DNA of 64,000 nucleotides from Paulinella micropora (GCA_019918135.1 WBZZ01002911.1:21367-85366), one strand, 5' to 3'. Counted from the first letter of the stretch, positions 9,209 to 20,827 are shown. Translations and numbers: made by a program. Notes: a model not told the origin generated them from the sequence alone.

Positions 9209-11642
9209 CGTCTGGCAACGAGGCTATGGTGCCAACGTTCTGCAACGTCCTTGGGAGTTTGATGGTCCATCCATTCCACAACCCAACCCCGATACGGGTG
9301 CCAAGGTTGAAAAGATTCACGATCCGGAAACGGACGAAGTCGTCCAACCGTCACCTTCGTCGCCACCTTCCGACCCGGACTCCGACGACGACGAAGAAAA
9401 CGGACACGAACCTTTTCCTTTCCCGCGCGATCAACCCCAGCCTCCTCAGCCACCAGTGCACCCTCAACAACTCGGCCCCCCGCCTCCCGTCGAAGTTCAG
9501 ACGAGTGCTCGCGTTCAACGCCCCGCCTCACATTTGCAACTCGGCCTACGTGGTGCTCTTGGTCCCCGTGCCCGTCGTTCCCTACGATTTGCTGCAAGCC
9601 CAGCCGGTTCCAGACGTGCTGCAACCCACCGAGTAGGCACAGCACAGCATGTCCACGCATCCCCACTTGCCCCCCATGACATCAACAGCTCCATATCTGC
9701 TTCCAACATCATCTCATCCCCCAGAGAGAGAAAGCAAACACTTCAACAACACGCAACACACTCTGTTCGTCTTCTCGTTGATCAGTCTTTGCTTCCTTGG
9801 GATGACTGTGATGATGGAGCTGGTATTGTCAATCTAGGGGTTAGTAACAGTCTTGAACTTGCTGACACGATCAAACCATACGAAAACGATGAACCTTTCT
9901 GTTTCTTTACTCGTGCTTTACATATCCCCAAAAAAGACATACATCTGTTCCCAGAGGTAGTAGCAGCACGAAAGAGAGAAATAGAGGGCTTGTTCAAAGC
10001 TGGTTGTTTTCGTTGGGTACCTCGTGCTGTCGCCTATCGTGCCAACATCAAACCAATCCACACAGGATTTATTGATGCTGTCAAGATAGACGAAGCAACA
10101 GGAGCAGAAATACAAGAGTAGGCTTGTTGTGTTTGGCAACCTCATGTCACCATACAAACACTACTCACCCTACGACAAGTCCGCACCCGTCTGTTCGCAC
10201 ATGGCCTTACTTACTGTTCTATCCCTTTCAGCTGCACTCAACCTTGATTTCGATCTAATCGACTTTACACAAGCATACAGTCAAGCTGACATGATAGACG
10301 TAGTTTATGCCATCCCCCCAGACGATTTCGAGGATTTTCGAAATCCAAACGTCCAGAGGATGACATCTTGGAATTACTCAAAGCCCTCTATGGCTCACCC
10401 CAAGCTGGCAGACGCTGGCACGACAAGGTTGCCCGCAAGCTCCGCAAGCTTGGTTACACTCAGTCCACCATAAAGGCTTGCACGTTCTTCATAAAAAACA
10501 ATTCCAAAGCGTTTCCCCCTCCGTTCTTGAAAGACCCCAAATCTTTGCCCTGGGTTCTTTTGTTGCGAACTGACGACGTTCTTGCGTTTTACCAACACAA
10601 AAGCCAAGTCGAGGTTCTACGCAAACGACTGACGGAAGAGAAATTGAACTTCACAGTTCATTCTCAAACCAAAGTCTTTTGCGGCCTCCAGTTCAAACGT
10701 ACCCCTAAGGGTTTGTTAGTCCATTAACGCTCTTATACGCGTGACCTTCTTGAGGGCCACGGTTTTGCCCAGGCAAATCCAGTCCCCACACCAGCCACTA
10801 CACAAGAGCCCACTCCCGCATCTGCCAACGCACACTTGCGTAAATGGACTCTACCCACCCTTGTCGGTGAGTTTACTTGGCTCTCCACCCAAACACGCCC
10901 TGACATATCTTTTGCAACCAATAACCTTTCTGTGTTTTCACATCACGAACCAAACGTAGCATACAGCATGGCAGCACGTATTTTACGCTATTTTCGGAAT
11001 GATGAACGAGGTTTATTTTTCCCGTACAACGTTGATATGTCAACGCTGCGTCTTTCTCATTGGGCTGACGCAACGCTAGGTTGTTTCAAGTTCACCAAGC
11101 GCTCAAGAAGCGGTGACCTCCATGAGCTCACCGCTCCTGTGCACTGGGAGAGCAAGCGTCAACCTACCGTTGCAACATCAACCCAGATCTCAGAAACTAT
11201 GGCCATGTCGAACACAGCACGCACAGCCATAGCTCTACAGCATCTATTGATAACAGAACTTAACGTTCCCATATCTTTGCCCACCCCTTTGATGGCCGAC
11301 AACCGCGGCGCTATCAGCTCTTCAACGAATGGCACGGGAAGTCCCCGCGCTCGGCATCTGGATCTCCTGCATCATTACATCGTCGAGACGGTACGAGAAG
11401 GCCGACTTACCCCGAGATACGTGAAGACCACCGAGAATCGAGCGGACATCTTCACCAAGGCCCTCCCAGCACCCGCCCATCGCATTTTCAACGACCAGTT
11501 GACCGTCCCGCTGAACAAGTACATGCGCCCGGACGAAGATGCACCCCCACACATGCCCCGCCTGCACTCCGTCATCCCCGAGCTGGGACAATTCGCGACC
11601 AAGCGCCCCCGTCGAAAAGCAAAGAAGGCCAATCCCGTCTGA
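9198..11642 (+). pseudogene. Copia E reverse transcriptase and RNase H
   Basis: An acidic, Pro-rich linker (9300-9700) leads into the RT. The palm segment FDLIDFTQAYSQADMID (10249-10299) holds the first Asp. KALYGSPQAGRRWHD follows after a frame change near 10335. The YxDD box reads LLLRTDDVLAFYQ near 10557-10595, so both Asp residues remain although Tyr is replaced. RNase H follows: SHWADATLGCFKF, ISETMAMSNTARTAI, MADNRGAIS and ENRADIFTKALPA near 11055-11475, ending at the stop at 11640-11642. A stop at 10726 and several frame shifts break it. Confidence 0.75.
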
Positions 11643-12054
11643 CCGCTTTCAAAGACTAATGTTACAGCCGCATTCTAGATTTAGCTCAATTAATAATAAC
11701 TATTCACGAACGCGCCCGTTGACTGATGTTACTCCTTGCGTTTCATCGCAATTCGTAATTATGTGACATTCAACATGTCCGACTGCAACTAACCTCAGCA
11801 GTGTAAATATAAACTAGGGACAATAATCCGATTTCGCTGTCTAGCGTAACCCTGTTAATTCCTACATACCAGAATAGAGTACTGAACGTAATTAGATGTC
11901 ATACTCATATTTCTAAATGTTAATGTTAAATTTCATATCATGATTACGCTTTCCCCTTCATAAACATATTTATACATGACTTTTTTTTTTTCACAAACTA
12001 TACCTCATGCGCCACCGAAAATGTTCATCCTTTATATTCGTATACGGATATTTT
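11643..12054 (+). other. 3' non-coding part of copia E
   Basis: About 410 bp of A/T-rich sequence follows the RNase H stop and precedes the polypurine tract. It has no frame of note. Such a spacer between pol and the 3' LTR is common. Confidence 0.5.
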
Positions 12055-12064
12055 CCGGGGGGAG
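12055..12064 (+). promoter_or_regulatory. Polypurine tract of copia E
   Basis: A purine run (CGGGGGGAG) directly precedes TGTTATTATC. A purine tract immediately before a TG is the hallmark of plus-strand primer and 3' LTR start in LTR retrotransposons. Confidence 0.55.
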
Positions 12065-12640
12065 TGTTATTATCATATCTTCATTTTTTATATGCTTCGG
12101 ATTTCCCTCATACCTGTATTAAATACATCAGTAACGGTTATTATAATTCCTGTAATCAACGGATAATTTAAGCGACTCTGAATAATGTTTTCCATATCGC
12201 TACCAGGGTATTTTGCCACTTTACATTTGCAATTTCCAATAACTAACAAATAACTTTTAGCATATTAACCGGTGTGATTAGTCCAAAGACTTCACATCTC
12301 TAAACCGACCTAGCTTGGTGCCCTTTGCCTGATAATATGTCTTAGTTAACAGTTCGTCCCGTAACTTTTGATAGGCAATAGACAATATCGGCAGGCACGT
12401 TCCCAAGCAGGCACGGGGTCAGTTCAGAGAGCGGTTTCTACCCTTTGTCGTTTTCATTATTAGTAAAATACTGTTCTAGGCAAACAAGTCCTTTCGAAGT
12501 TCCTGTCATCTAGATTCCGGTTTCGACCTTTTAATCATTTAAGTGAAACTAAGTCATGGCAAAACCAGCTTCTCATATCATTTATACTGTCCTAGTTCTT
12601 AAGGGTTAGGAGCCTTGTACGTGTTGGAGCACAACAACAT
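12065..12640 (+). repeat. Putative 3' LTR of copia E
   Basis: The segment starts with TGTTATTATC right after the purine tract and is A/T-rich and non-coding. There is no 5' partner to compare with, because the element is truncated at 5174, so the right end is only a guess placed before the sequence changes character near 12640. Confidence 0.35.
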
Positions 12641-13112
12641 CACTCAAAGTGATCGAAAGGGAAAGGTTTCTACGGTTTGTGTCACACCCAAGAGTGACAC
12701 AGCAGAAGGGAAGCCCTCCCCAAAGTGCTTCAGAACCACTGCGTGAATCGTTGTGGTGGACAGGGGGTAGAGCTCTGCAACGGCTGAGCTACCGAAAGGA
12801 GGCAAGAGTGAGCCTTCGGGTCAGAAGGACATCAACAGGAACTGTTTAGGGGTTTGGACCACAAAACCCCATCATCAGGCAAGCTCGGAAATCAGTTCAG
12901 GTGTGCTTGTGGCGCGCAGACGTGTTGGTGGGTGCAGGGTAGCTACCTGCTAGAGGAAACCAAAAAGAAGAGGCTGAAGGCTGATTGCTGCAATCAGACC
13001 TTGTGCAACGTACTCTGAAAGGGGAATTTGCAGGACAGGTGGCAGCCAGTCAAGAGCACAAAACAGACAGGAAACAGGAACCTTTCTGCGTTAGAAAAAT
13101 AATTACTGGTTT

Positions 13113-13135
13113 GCTCCGGGCTTCGCCCGGAGTTA
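13113..13135 (+). other. GC-rich stem-loop
   Basis: CTCCGGGC and GCCCGGAG are perfectly complementary around a TTC loop. It lies in the D leader and could be an RNA structure or a DNA cruciform. It has no T-run after it and is not a bacterial terminator. Confidence 0.6.
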
Positions 13136-13251
13136 ACCGCCGTTAAAGTTCCGAGGAGACGTTTCGCTTTTACGGTAGTCCGGTCGGCGCGGCGTAGCCG
13201 TGCCGGCGGAGCCGGCGCGTGTTTGATCCGGCGTCTGGTTAGGTCTAGGTT

Positions 13252-13289
13252 GGAAAGTTGGGAAGATCGAAAGATCTCCCCAACTTTCA
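13252..13289 (+). other. 16-bp stem with GAAA tetraloop
   Basis: GAAAGTTGGGAAGATC pairs with GATCTCCCCAACTTTC with a single mismatch, closed by a GAAA loop, which is a stable GNRA-type loop. It sits about 640 bp upstream of the D gag and may be a packaging or leader structure. Confidence 0.65.
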
Positions 13290-13926
13290 AACTCCCGCCC
13301 ACCCTTCCCTTGTTTTGTTTTTGTTTGTCCTTTGCTTCTGTCTGCTCTGGGCTTTTGGTGGTGTTCGGTGATCGCTGGTGGCCTGCGCTGGTTCTGCTCG
13401 CTCCGACTTCGTCGCGTCTCCCTTGGACTGTTTTGGTGCTACCTTCGGTTGTTGCCGTGAACAACTAGTCACTAGGTTGGCCTGCTCATTGTGCTTGGTG
13501 CCTTCCCTTGTTTAGTTTAGGTTTGTTCCGGTCCTTGGGATTGTTCAGTCGCTCTAACATTAGTTTGCCGTCCGCTCTCCCCTCCTCCGCCCGGTTTCTC
13601 TGTCAGGCTTTAATAGATAGTGTTATTCCATTTCTTTGTTTTTTCCTTCCACTATCCCCTCCTCCACCCGGTCTTCTTAGTTGACTAGTAGAGCGTGCCG
13701 GTATTTGTAATGTTCGGTTTCAGTACTCAAGTTTTTAGGTGCGGCTGTCTGTGTTCCGAGTGGACATCAGAGCCGTCAGCTTTTAGTGTTTTGTAAACTT
13801 GAGTCCTGAAATATTTGAGCCTAGCCCCTTTCCCTCCACACTACTCCGACGAGTTCGGAAGGTTAGGCCAATAAAGCTTTTCTGTTCTCTAAATTCGAAA
13901 CTACGATACGGAAACTTTAACTTCAG

Positions 13927-14595
13927 ATGACAGAAAAACAGAGAAATGAAAACGAAACAAACAACATACCGAACTACAGCGGTAGAGAGGACTGGGAAGA
14001 CTTCCAACGTTCGTTGCTGTTACAGGCAGTTAGGAAGGACCTCAAAGGTGGATTTGAGGACGTAAAGGGACATAAACTAGAGGTTCATCGTGCCAACCTC
14101 AAAAGACTGCACATGGCAGGAAAGACTGTACCAGGCTATAATATGAGTCTATGGGAAAGGCATGTGAATAAGAAAGCAGCAGTGGCAGCAACCAGCAGCA
14201 GCAATCCAATGGGGTCATTAGACAGAGCACTAGGGCTGCAAGGGAGTGCAGAAGATGAGGAAGAAGTAGTAAGCATGCCAAGCTTGGATGATGCAGAAGA
14301 GGAGTCAGAAGACAATCAAACCTCTGAGGACTCTTTGGCAGGGCAGGAGCAAAAGGAAAGAGAGATGGGAGCAGAAGTGAGATCATGCAACACGAGCAAG
14401 CGTGAATCTGCATCACGAAAGTATGAGGAAGAGAGGAGAGAGAAAAGGGAAGCCTCTCCCTCTAGCTTGTCTGGTACCCCTGGGGGCGAAAGCTTAAATG
14501 GCAGTGACGAACAGAAAGCACCAAAGGTGGGACTCTCTACAACTGCAACGTCGGACAAGAAGTCAGTGGACTCAGTGCGCAAGAAGAAACGCAAG
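13927..14595 (+). pseudogene. gag: Retroelement D gag, first part (interrupted by C1)
   Basis: A plus-strand frame starts at ATG 13927 and enters the C1 LTR at 14596. It apparently ends at 14700, but the last 35 residues are LTR sequence. The true part (223 residues) has a short helical N-terminus (GREDWEDFQRSLLLQAVRKD), then a long acidic Ser/Glu-rich disordered region, then a basic patch (SVRKKKRK). If C1 and one copy of the GCAAG duplication are removed, the frame runs directly into KERRLVVSYDESLL and a typical Gag helix at 21122 onward, which shows it is the N-terminal part of one gag. No other domain was recognised in it. Confidence 0.7.
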
Positions 14596-14897
14596 CACTA
14601 TGATAAAATCTCCGGTAGTAAACTTGAACAGTTGACAGAGCCGGATAGAGCCGGAACACTTAAGCAGATCGCTTTTGATCAGGTTGTGAGATTTTACTGA
14701 GTAAGACTTTTTACCGCCAATACTAGCACTGGTATACTAAGGCACATGCCTGGCTAACTTAAGTAATTGTACTGTTACACCCAATCAATAAAGATTAGTT
14801 CCAGTCTTATCAAATTGGTAATTATTATCAGTCCTAACGAAAACATTCTAAGCGGAACTGCCATCTGAAATTAGCTAACAGCTATTTTACTGCAATG
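14596..14897 (-). repeat. C1 3' LTR
   Basis: This 302-bp sequence is repeated at 20828-21116. Plus-strand ends are CACTATG and GCAATG, so the termini are CA...TG rather than the usual TG...CA. The outer limits are fixed by the GCAAG target duplication and, on the inner side, by the purine tract. Confidence 0.9.
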
Positions 14898-14910
14898 CTC
14901 CCCTTAATTT
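14898..14910 (-). promoter_or_regulatory. C1 polypurine tract
   Basis: On the minus strand AAATTAAGGGGAG directly precedes the 3' LTR start CATTGC. This fixes the inner LTR boundary and supports the unusual CA terminus. Confidence 0.7.
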
Positions 14911-14986
14911 CAAAAGGTAGTTATTAGAACTGAGTCTGTACAGAGCATTAGAACTGGGTCTGGTACAGAGCCTATTTCTAAGTGTC

Positions 14987-17121
14987 TTACTTCGATCCGT
15001 TACCAGAGATTCTGTCGGCTCCCTTCTTGAACAGGGAAAGACTGTCAATTCGTTTAGACAGAACATCAGCTCGGTTTTTCTCAGAAGGTACCCAGTTGAT
15101 GGCAACCTCCCCCTTCCTTATCGACTCGGTGATATGATGATGCCGCAGCGCAATATGCCTCAGCCTCTTACCGAACACTGGGTTCGGAGCAGTGCATACA
15201 GTGGCTTGATTGTCGACATTCATAGTCGGCACTGCCAGAAGCTCCGCCTTCAACGGGTTGCCGTCGGACCACGGCATCGACCTGATGACGTTGCGTACCG
15301 CCTCCAAGTCGTGGAGCACCTCCGAAGCCGCGTACGTCTCGCTCTCTTGAGTGCCTGTTGCTAGATGCTTCTGCGTTGTCGCACGCACCGTGACCGGCCC
15401 GTTCGCCAAGAACACGCCACCCGTCCTCGAGTACATCTTACTCCCGTTCCCAAGCGAGGAATCGGAATCAGCCTCCAAGGTGCGGTTCCCATCAGACGAG
15501 AACATCACCCCCCGATTCTGCACGAATAGGAAGTATCGTAGAAGCTGCTCCGCGGCCCGGTAATCGAACTTGTCCCGATCAGACTGATGCTCAGCCAGCA
15601 CGCTGAGTGGCAGAACCGACTCCGGCACACTAGCCTTCAGCCACACAAAGCTACCAACGATCTCCTGTGGTGAGTACGCTAGTATAGCTGGCTCCATCTT
15701 CGCTGGCAGCCACGGCGTCTTTGCTGGCATCCATTGGCGCCCATCGCTTCTCTTAAACCGAGCCAGTAGCATTGCGATGTACTCCCTCTGATGGATAGTC
15801 ATCGTCAGCACTCCCCCTGCACGACGTACGCCAAACTCCAAAGACAGAAACTTCTTGACTGGCCCAAGGTCCTTTACGTTGCCCCACTCACGATTGAGCT
15901 TGCTGACGTACTCACGACTGCTCTCCTTCGACGCCGACACATGTATATTGTCACCTACATGGTACGTCAAAATCTCCGTCTTCTTTGTAGCCTCATCAAT
16001 CCGCCCAAACAGTATAGGCTCAACGATGCTCTGCTTAAAGCCCGTCTTCTTTTGGGTAGGAACAACCCTGTCGTGCCAATAAATATGTCCGGAGGGCTTC
16101 AATCCATTGACACCACCAAGGGCTTCCCACACCACATTTGGTGGCGTGTATCCTGTCGGAGGCTGTAACCACACCGGCACATGCAGCTTGACTTGGGGGA
16201 AGGCGCTCTCCTCGTCCATGCCATAGACGTCCATGTCTTGTAAGACTGCCAGAGCGCACGTCATCCAAACGATCTCGACCCTGCACGTAGGTAAGTCGAC
16301 CCTGTCATATTGCCACGATGGCTGCCTGACTCCGATCCCAGCGATCCTTGACTTGGTCTCCACCGCTGGGCCGTCAATCGTTTCACTTTTTCAAAGTCGA
16401 CAAATCTTGTAGGCACCAACGGTTGTCCAGGAGGCTTGTCCGACACATGCCTTTCTACAATTGCCCCCAACTTAATATGCTTATCGATGTCCGCGAAGCG
16501 TGACTCATTAAACTTACCCGATGCTGTGGCTTCTCGATAAGGAACAGGTACAGAAACTAGGTACGCTCCCGAGCTGAAGTTGGAAGGCTTCGTCTTCCCT
16601 CTAGCCCTCTTTCCTTCAACTATGTTGGACTCGTCCACAGCAGCACCCGTCCATTCCACAGGCACCCCACGAGCATCCCTCTTCCCTTCAGGCTGTCCCA
16701 CACGTCTGCCCAACGAGAAGCGAGGCGAATGAGCATCCACAGGCGTCTGTGGCCTCCTGCCACCACCCTCTCTGCCCACGTCGTATTCGTCATCATACCT
16801 GACAAGTGTTATGACGCCACTATCATCCTCGCGTCCACCTCGTGATGCAACGGATACCTCCTCGTCTGGCGACTGGCTAACGGCTTCCTCCCCGTCGTCC
16901 TCTTCCTTCCCAGTGACCACGTTCAGTAGGCCGTTAAGCAAGTTTTGCTCACTTGGGGTAAAAAATGTACCGATGTACCCGTCATCTTTGTTGCCTTTTT
17001 CCCGAGTTGGTGTGGCAGTTTGGAAAAGGTGTTGCTTCGACTCAGCCATTCTCCCACGAGGATAGAGGGTAGGCCATCCATGAATCGTAGCATTCCGCAC
17101 CACCATGTCTGCTGTCGTCAC
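14987..17121 (-). pseudogene. C1 reverse transcriptase and RNase H
   Basis: The N-terminal part (17121-16261) holds a Gly/Arg/Asp-rich linker and the RT fingers entry (KLGAIVERHVSDKPPGQPLV, then PTRFVDFEKVKRL). After a frame change near 16300 the RT palm follows: VYGMDEESAFPQVKLHVPVW holds the first Asp, and GLKPSGHIYWHDRV is the next block. The YVDD box reads YHVGDNIHVS near 15945-15975, so the first of the two Asp residues is Gly by a single base change. RNase H blocks are clear: EADSDSSLGN, ATGTQESETYAAS, TMNVDNQATVC and SEKNRADVLSKRID. The substitution and the frameshift predict a dead polymerase. Confidence 0.8.
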
Positions 17122-17136
17122 AAGCTTGCTGTCGTA

Positions 17137-18461
17137 TTAACTCCACACCTTGTACGATGATTCCTCCGTGTTGATGCCCATGAAGACACCTGGTGCTCCC
17201 TTTTCTCGTCCCTTTTTGCCCCCTTTGTAGAACACGCATAAACATCCAAAAGGCTTCGGGATGGAGTGATGAGGGGGAGGCCTGTTGTAGAATGCCTCAT
17301 GCCTCAACAGCTTTGCTCCTGCCCTGCCCTGCATGTTTATCAAAAACACAGCGTAGTCAGTCGCCAACGGTAGGAAATAGACCGGTACACTCCTTGCAGT
17401 TAACAACGTAGCTGCCAGCGAAAACACAACCTGTATCACTGCTTCTGCGTAGGCGTCCTTATTGGGGTCATTTCTCACAGGCAGCCGTTGCTCCACACCA
17501 ACACTCGCCAAGTAGCCCTTCACAGCCTTTGCAATCCACTCTTTGTCGGTTCTGAATTGCTTCATTGATCTTCCAGTCTGTGTCTTGGACCACACCTGGA
17601 CTTCTGTTAGCTGCTGTAGTGCTATCTCAGAGGCCCTAGTGGGTTCCATCTACCCCTGATGAAGCCTGAGATGTTCTCAACGAACAACAGGAAGTAGGGC
17701 GTCTTCCCATACAGCGGGAATGCTATACGTCCTGTTCCGTCTGCCCTCCAGTCTTCACCAACCTCGTTGCAGATTGTCAGGGATGCTCCCTCGAACGAAG
17801 CGTGCTTCTTTATCTTCGTCGTAGCACACGCCATGCAGGTACACTTAGCGAGTCCCCCTTTGTGTTTGACAGTCAGTCCATTCTGTTTGAGGAATTGCCT
17901 CACCATTGTCTCACCAAAGTGGAAAATGTCATTGATCTCCTTCATGTCCACCGTCGTAGCATGTCGCATGCTTGTTGACCAGAATGCCGCCTTGCAGCCA
18001 GGGTAAGGTTGGCATTCTTTCTTCTCCTTCTTCCATCCAGGGGGTGCAATAGTTGTACATGTATACTGACAGGACGCTGCATCAAAGTTGCCAATAAGCA
18101 GCTTGTCCCTTTGCTCAATCTCAATTCTCCTCTTGGTAACGAAGAATTCGTCGTCCTGCATAACGATCGCGAAGCCCGCGCGCTGTAGACGCCCCGTAGA
18201 GAACAGCGTCCTGTCCAAGGTAGGCAGCACATAAGTTTCACTCATTTCCACTTCCTGGGGATTGCCTTCCCCATTCACCCCCAAAAACGAAGTGCTTCCT
18301 CTGGATTCTGTTGCAGAGACGCCAGATATGCCTCTGACTGCCATTGAGTCATCATCCTGCACTTCTTCCAGTGCTTCCGCCATTGGCATCATGTGTTGCG
18401 CCGATCCCAAGTCCAGGTAAACTGTGTATGGGTCATGTTCCCCATCCGCACCATCAGCCAT
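17137..18461 (-). pseudogene. C1 protease and integrase
   Basis: The frame opens with the protease segment DPYTVYLDLGSAQHMMP (D-L-G-S in place of D-[ST]-G). The GAG-pre-integrase zinc region follows, with His residues (MRHATTVDMKEINDIFHFG) and CTCMAC. The integrase core shows a first Asp in DWRADGTGRI. After a frameshift near 17650 come the second Asp in FRTDKEWIAK and the third acidic residue in NDPNKDAYAEAVIQ. All three catalytic acids are present. A TAA at 17142-17144 after KVWS separates it from the RT part. The protease piece is the part copied to 4558-5173. Confidence 0.75.
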
Positions 18462-20071
18462 GTGCGATGTAGGTCCCTGTTCCCCTTCACTGCTCCAAGA
18501 CCCGCGCCAGCACTCCCCAGACTTGGTCCACCTTCCTCCTGTCCAGGCGGCGTCCCCGGCGGCTTCTTCTCTTCCTCGTCCGCAACTCCCCCAGTCGCCG
18601 CCCTAGGTACCGGATCCATAGCCAAGCTTGCATTCTCCTTGTTTTCCAGCGTAATCAAAGTCCGCATTTCCTCCCATCTGCCCACCCTTCTGGTGTCGTA
18701 GGTAACCTCAGCGTCGCTTCCTCTTGCCAGCCTCACCACTCCCCCTAACGCAGGTACCTCTGCACTGCCTATCACTTCCACATGACTGGATGCAGATGCA
18801 TTCTGTGCAGTGCGCTGACGTGCAATTGCCGATTTCTTTTCTTCTTCCGACATCGTCAGTTGGTATGCCGACGGAAAGAAACGCTGCTTGGCTCGTAGTA
18901 GGGAATACTCTTGGTCCCTTTCCGCGTGTCGTTTCGCGTCTTGTAGAGCCTCCCAACTGAGCTCAAGGTAGTCTCGGGCAGCCTCGGGCGGACCCACCAA
19001 CAACAACGATGCATTATGCCTTGGCTGTAGTGCCCTTGCCTGGTCACCTTCCTGCGGTAGCACATGACAGTACCTCATGAGCCTCTTGTACGCTAGGTCG
19101 CCCCGCATTCTCGTAACATCTGACCCATGCGGTCCCAGGCCACGTGTCTCCGCCGAGCTGTGATCCCCAGCCTTCAACCACGTCTCCTTGCCCTCCTTCT
19201 GAGTCCAGTTGCAGAATGCTCTGTGCCTTGACCAGTCCATCTTTTGACACTCCTTGTTGCAGAAGGCGACTATCTTGCAACGCGAGCAGTACCTCTTCGC
19301 TGCGACTTGCGTCACACTGCAATTCTCACATTCTGGTGGCATATGCGTCTCCCGGTCGCATGGCTCGTTCTCTTCCAGCCCCATCGCCCAGTGTTCCCAG
19401 TCATCCGGGGTCACTCGTATGTTATAGTACCACATCCAGAAATGCAGCTCCGGTCTCATCGCGTTGTTGAAGACTGTCCTGAAGTCAGCAATGTTGACTT
19501 TGCCGTTCCTTGTATCATTCTCCACTTCCACATCCGGTGGACCAATGTACATAAACGGAGTCCCTCGCTGTGCCATGTAGGCATAACCAACCTTCTTGTC
19601 TCCTTTCACAGGCGCCGGTCGTAGCCCAGACCCATCCGCCGCCGGCATCAAGTAGACATCGTCGTCGACAGCCATCCTCGGGACAGGTTCAGCCATCTCT
19701 TTTCTCCACTCTTGTTGACGTAGCGCCATGCAGGACACGGCCGCGGCGGGAGCGCTCTTCGTGGCACCCTGTGTCTTCCGCCCTTGGTCTTTCCCGCCTT
19801 TGTCCTTCACCGTTTCCTTCTGCGGCTTCTTGCCTCGAGGAATTTTCTTGCGGTATCTGTCTTTTAGCGTTGGGCAACTCTTTCCCACATGATCGTGGCC
19901 CGGTATGCGGCACCGTTCCATGCAGCGAAAATACTTGTGCTTCTTCCAGTTGTAGTACTCGATCTTTGCTTCCCTTTGCTCCTTGCTGGCCAGCCCACAT
20001 CGCTGTCTCATCCTTGCTCGTAGACCGCTGAGCCTCGTTCGCAATCGCCCGCCTTTGGAAAGCACTCTCAA
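18389..20071 (-). pseudogene. C1 zinc knuckle, MYND finger and linker
   Basis: From the N-terminus this 560-codon frame has a zinc-knuckle-like motif (CMERCRIPGHDHVGKSC near 19870-19925), a basic Lys-rich stretch, then a globular part (NIADFRTVFNNAMRPELHFW, WYYNIRVTPDDWEHW) and a full MYND finger at 19211-19330: CENC, CSRC, then F-C-N-K-E-C-Q-K-M-D-W-S-R-H-R-A-F-C. An AYKRLMRYC box follows. It ends with an acidic/Pro-rich linker before protease. The architecture matches that of element E despite low identity, so the MYND module looks like a stable part of this copia lineage. Its role is not known to me. Confidence 0.7.
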
Positions 20072-20823
20072 AAGAATCCCAATCCACCGACGGCGCCGTC
20101 ACCTGCGCGTCGAGAAATGGCTTCCACAGGTGTTTATCCGCGCACTTGGCCAACGCAGTCTTGATGAATTGCATTTGCAGGCTCGCCCCCACCGGCTCCC
20201 CGTGGTCTTCAAGGAACTCGCAGTGCGTAGTGAAGTCTCGAAGCTGCGCCATCATGTCGTCTTTTACGTTAAATTGCCAATTACTCACCAGACTGTTCCG
20301 CTTCTGCATTTGATGCACCTCAGTGCCCTGGTATCGCAGCCGTAGCACATTGATGAATTCCTCCGGTCGCAGCGTAGGTTCTCGTACTAGATGACGAACA
20401 ATCCGTTCAGTTGGCGACCCGTACTCAAGTGCTGTACAGCCACATAAATATCTGTGCCCTTCTGGCAAGTATCTTGCGTCTTTGAACCATAGTTAGGTTC
20501 ACAACCGGTTCGGCGTCCGGTTTCGCAGCCTTTCCCCCTTTCTTCCCAGCCTTGGGCTCGGGCTTTTCCTCCTCTCGATCACCGTAGGCCGCCTTCGCAG
20601 GCGTAGCAGTCTTCGATTCCGCCTCCACCTCAGATCTCCAGACGAGGACATCCTGTAGGGGCGCCACGTACTCCCAGCACTCGACCGAACTCAAATCAAC
20701 CCGAACTTGTGCGAACCAATCGTCCCAGCTCCGTCCTGTGATCCCATCGATGAACGCCGGAGCCTTTCCTTGCAGAACAGTAGTCGCCGCGTCCTTTTCT
20801 CTGGTAGTAGCAAAAGAACTCAT
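19689..20823 (-). pseudogene. gag: C1 gag, N-terminal part
   Basis: The ATG at 20823 lies only four bases inside the 5' LTR end. Two overlapping frames (20823-20425 and 20468-19689) together give a Gag-like capsid segment: APAFIDGITGRSWDDWFAQV, then, after a frame change near 20450, GCTALEYGSPTERIVRHLVR, LRLRYQGTEVHQMQKRN and ALAKCADKHLWKPFLDAQVT. It continues into the zinc-knuckle frame after another shift near 20040. The near absence of leader between LTR and ATG leaves no separate primer-binding site, so the site, if present, overlaps the first gag codons. Confidence 0.6.
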
Positions 20824-20827
20824 AACC

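Larger units (their letters stand above)
5174..12640 (+). mobile_element. Ty1/copia element E, 5' truncated and decayed
   Basis: In order, the plus strand shows gag, a MYND-containing module, a protease with FDTG, integrase, reverse transcriptase, RNase H, a polypurine tract and a putative 3' LTR. This is the Ty1/copia order (integrase before RT). The left side has no LTR or primer-binding site and begins directly against the detached C1 piece. The reading frame changes many times and several stops interrupt it, so the element is not autonomous. The right limit is approximate because no second LTR is available for comparison. Confidence 0.8.
12641..13926 (+). other. Structured non-coding leader upstream of the D gag
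   Basis: This 1.3 kb has no convincing gene. It contains several clear stem-loops (see separate entries) and GC-rich inverted pieces around 13170-13220, then a T/C-rich stretch up to the gag ATG at 13927. It could be the 5' LTR and leader of retroelement D. No matching 3' LTR was seen in the window, so this stays inference. Confidence 0.35.

Noticed and set aside
14596-14700. C-terminal end of the plus-strand frame at 13927-14700
   Set aside because: These residues are LTR sequence of C1 read through by chance. The real gag continues at 21122.
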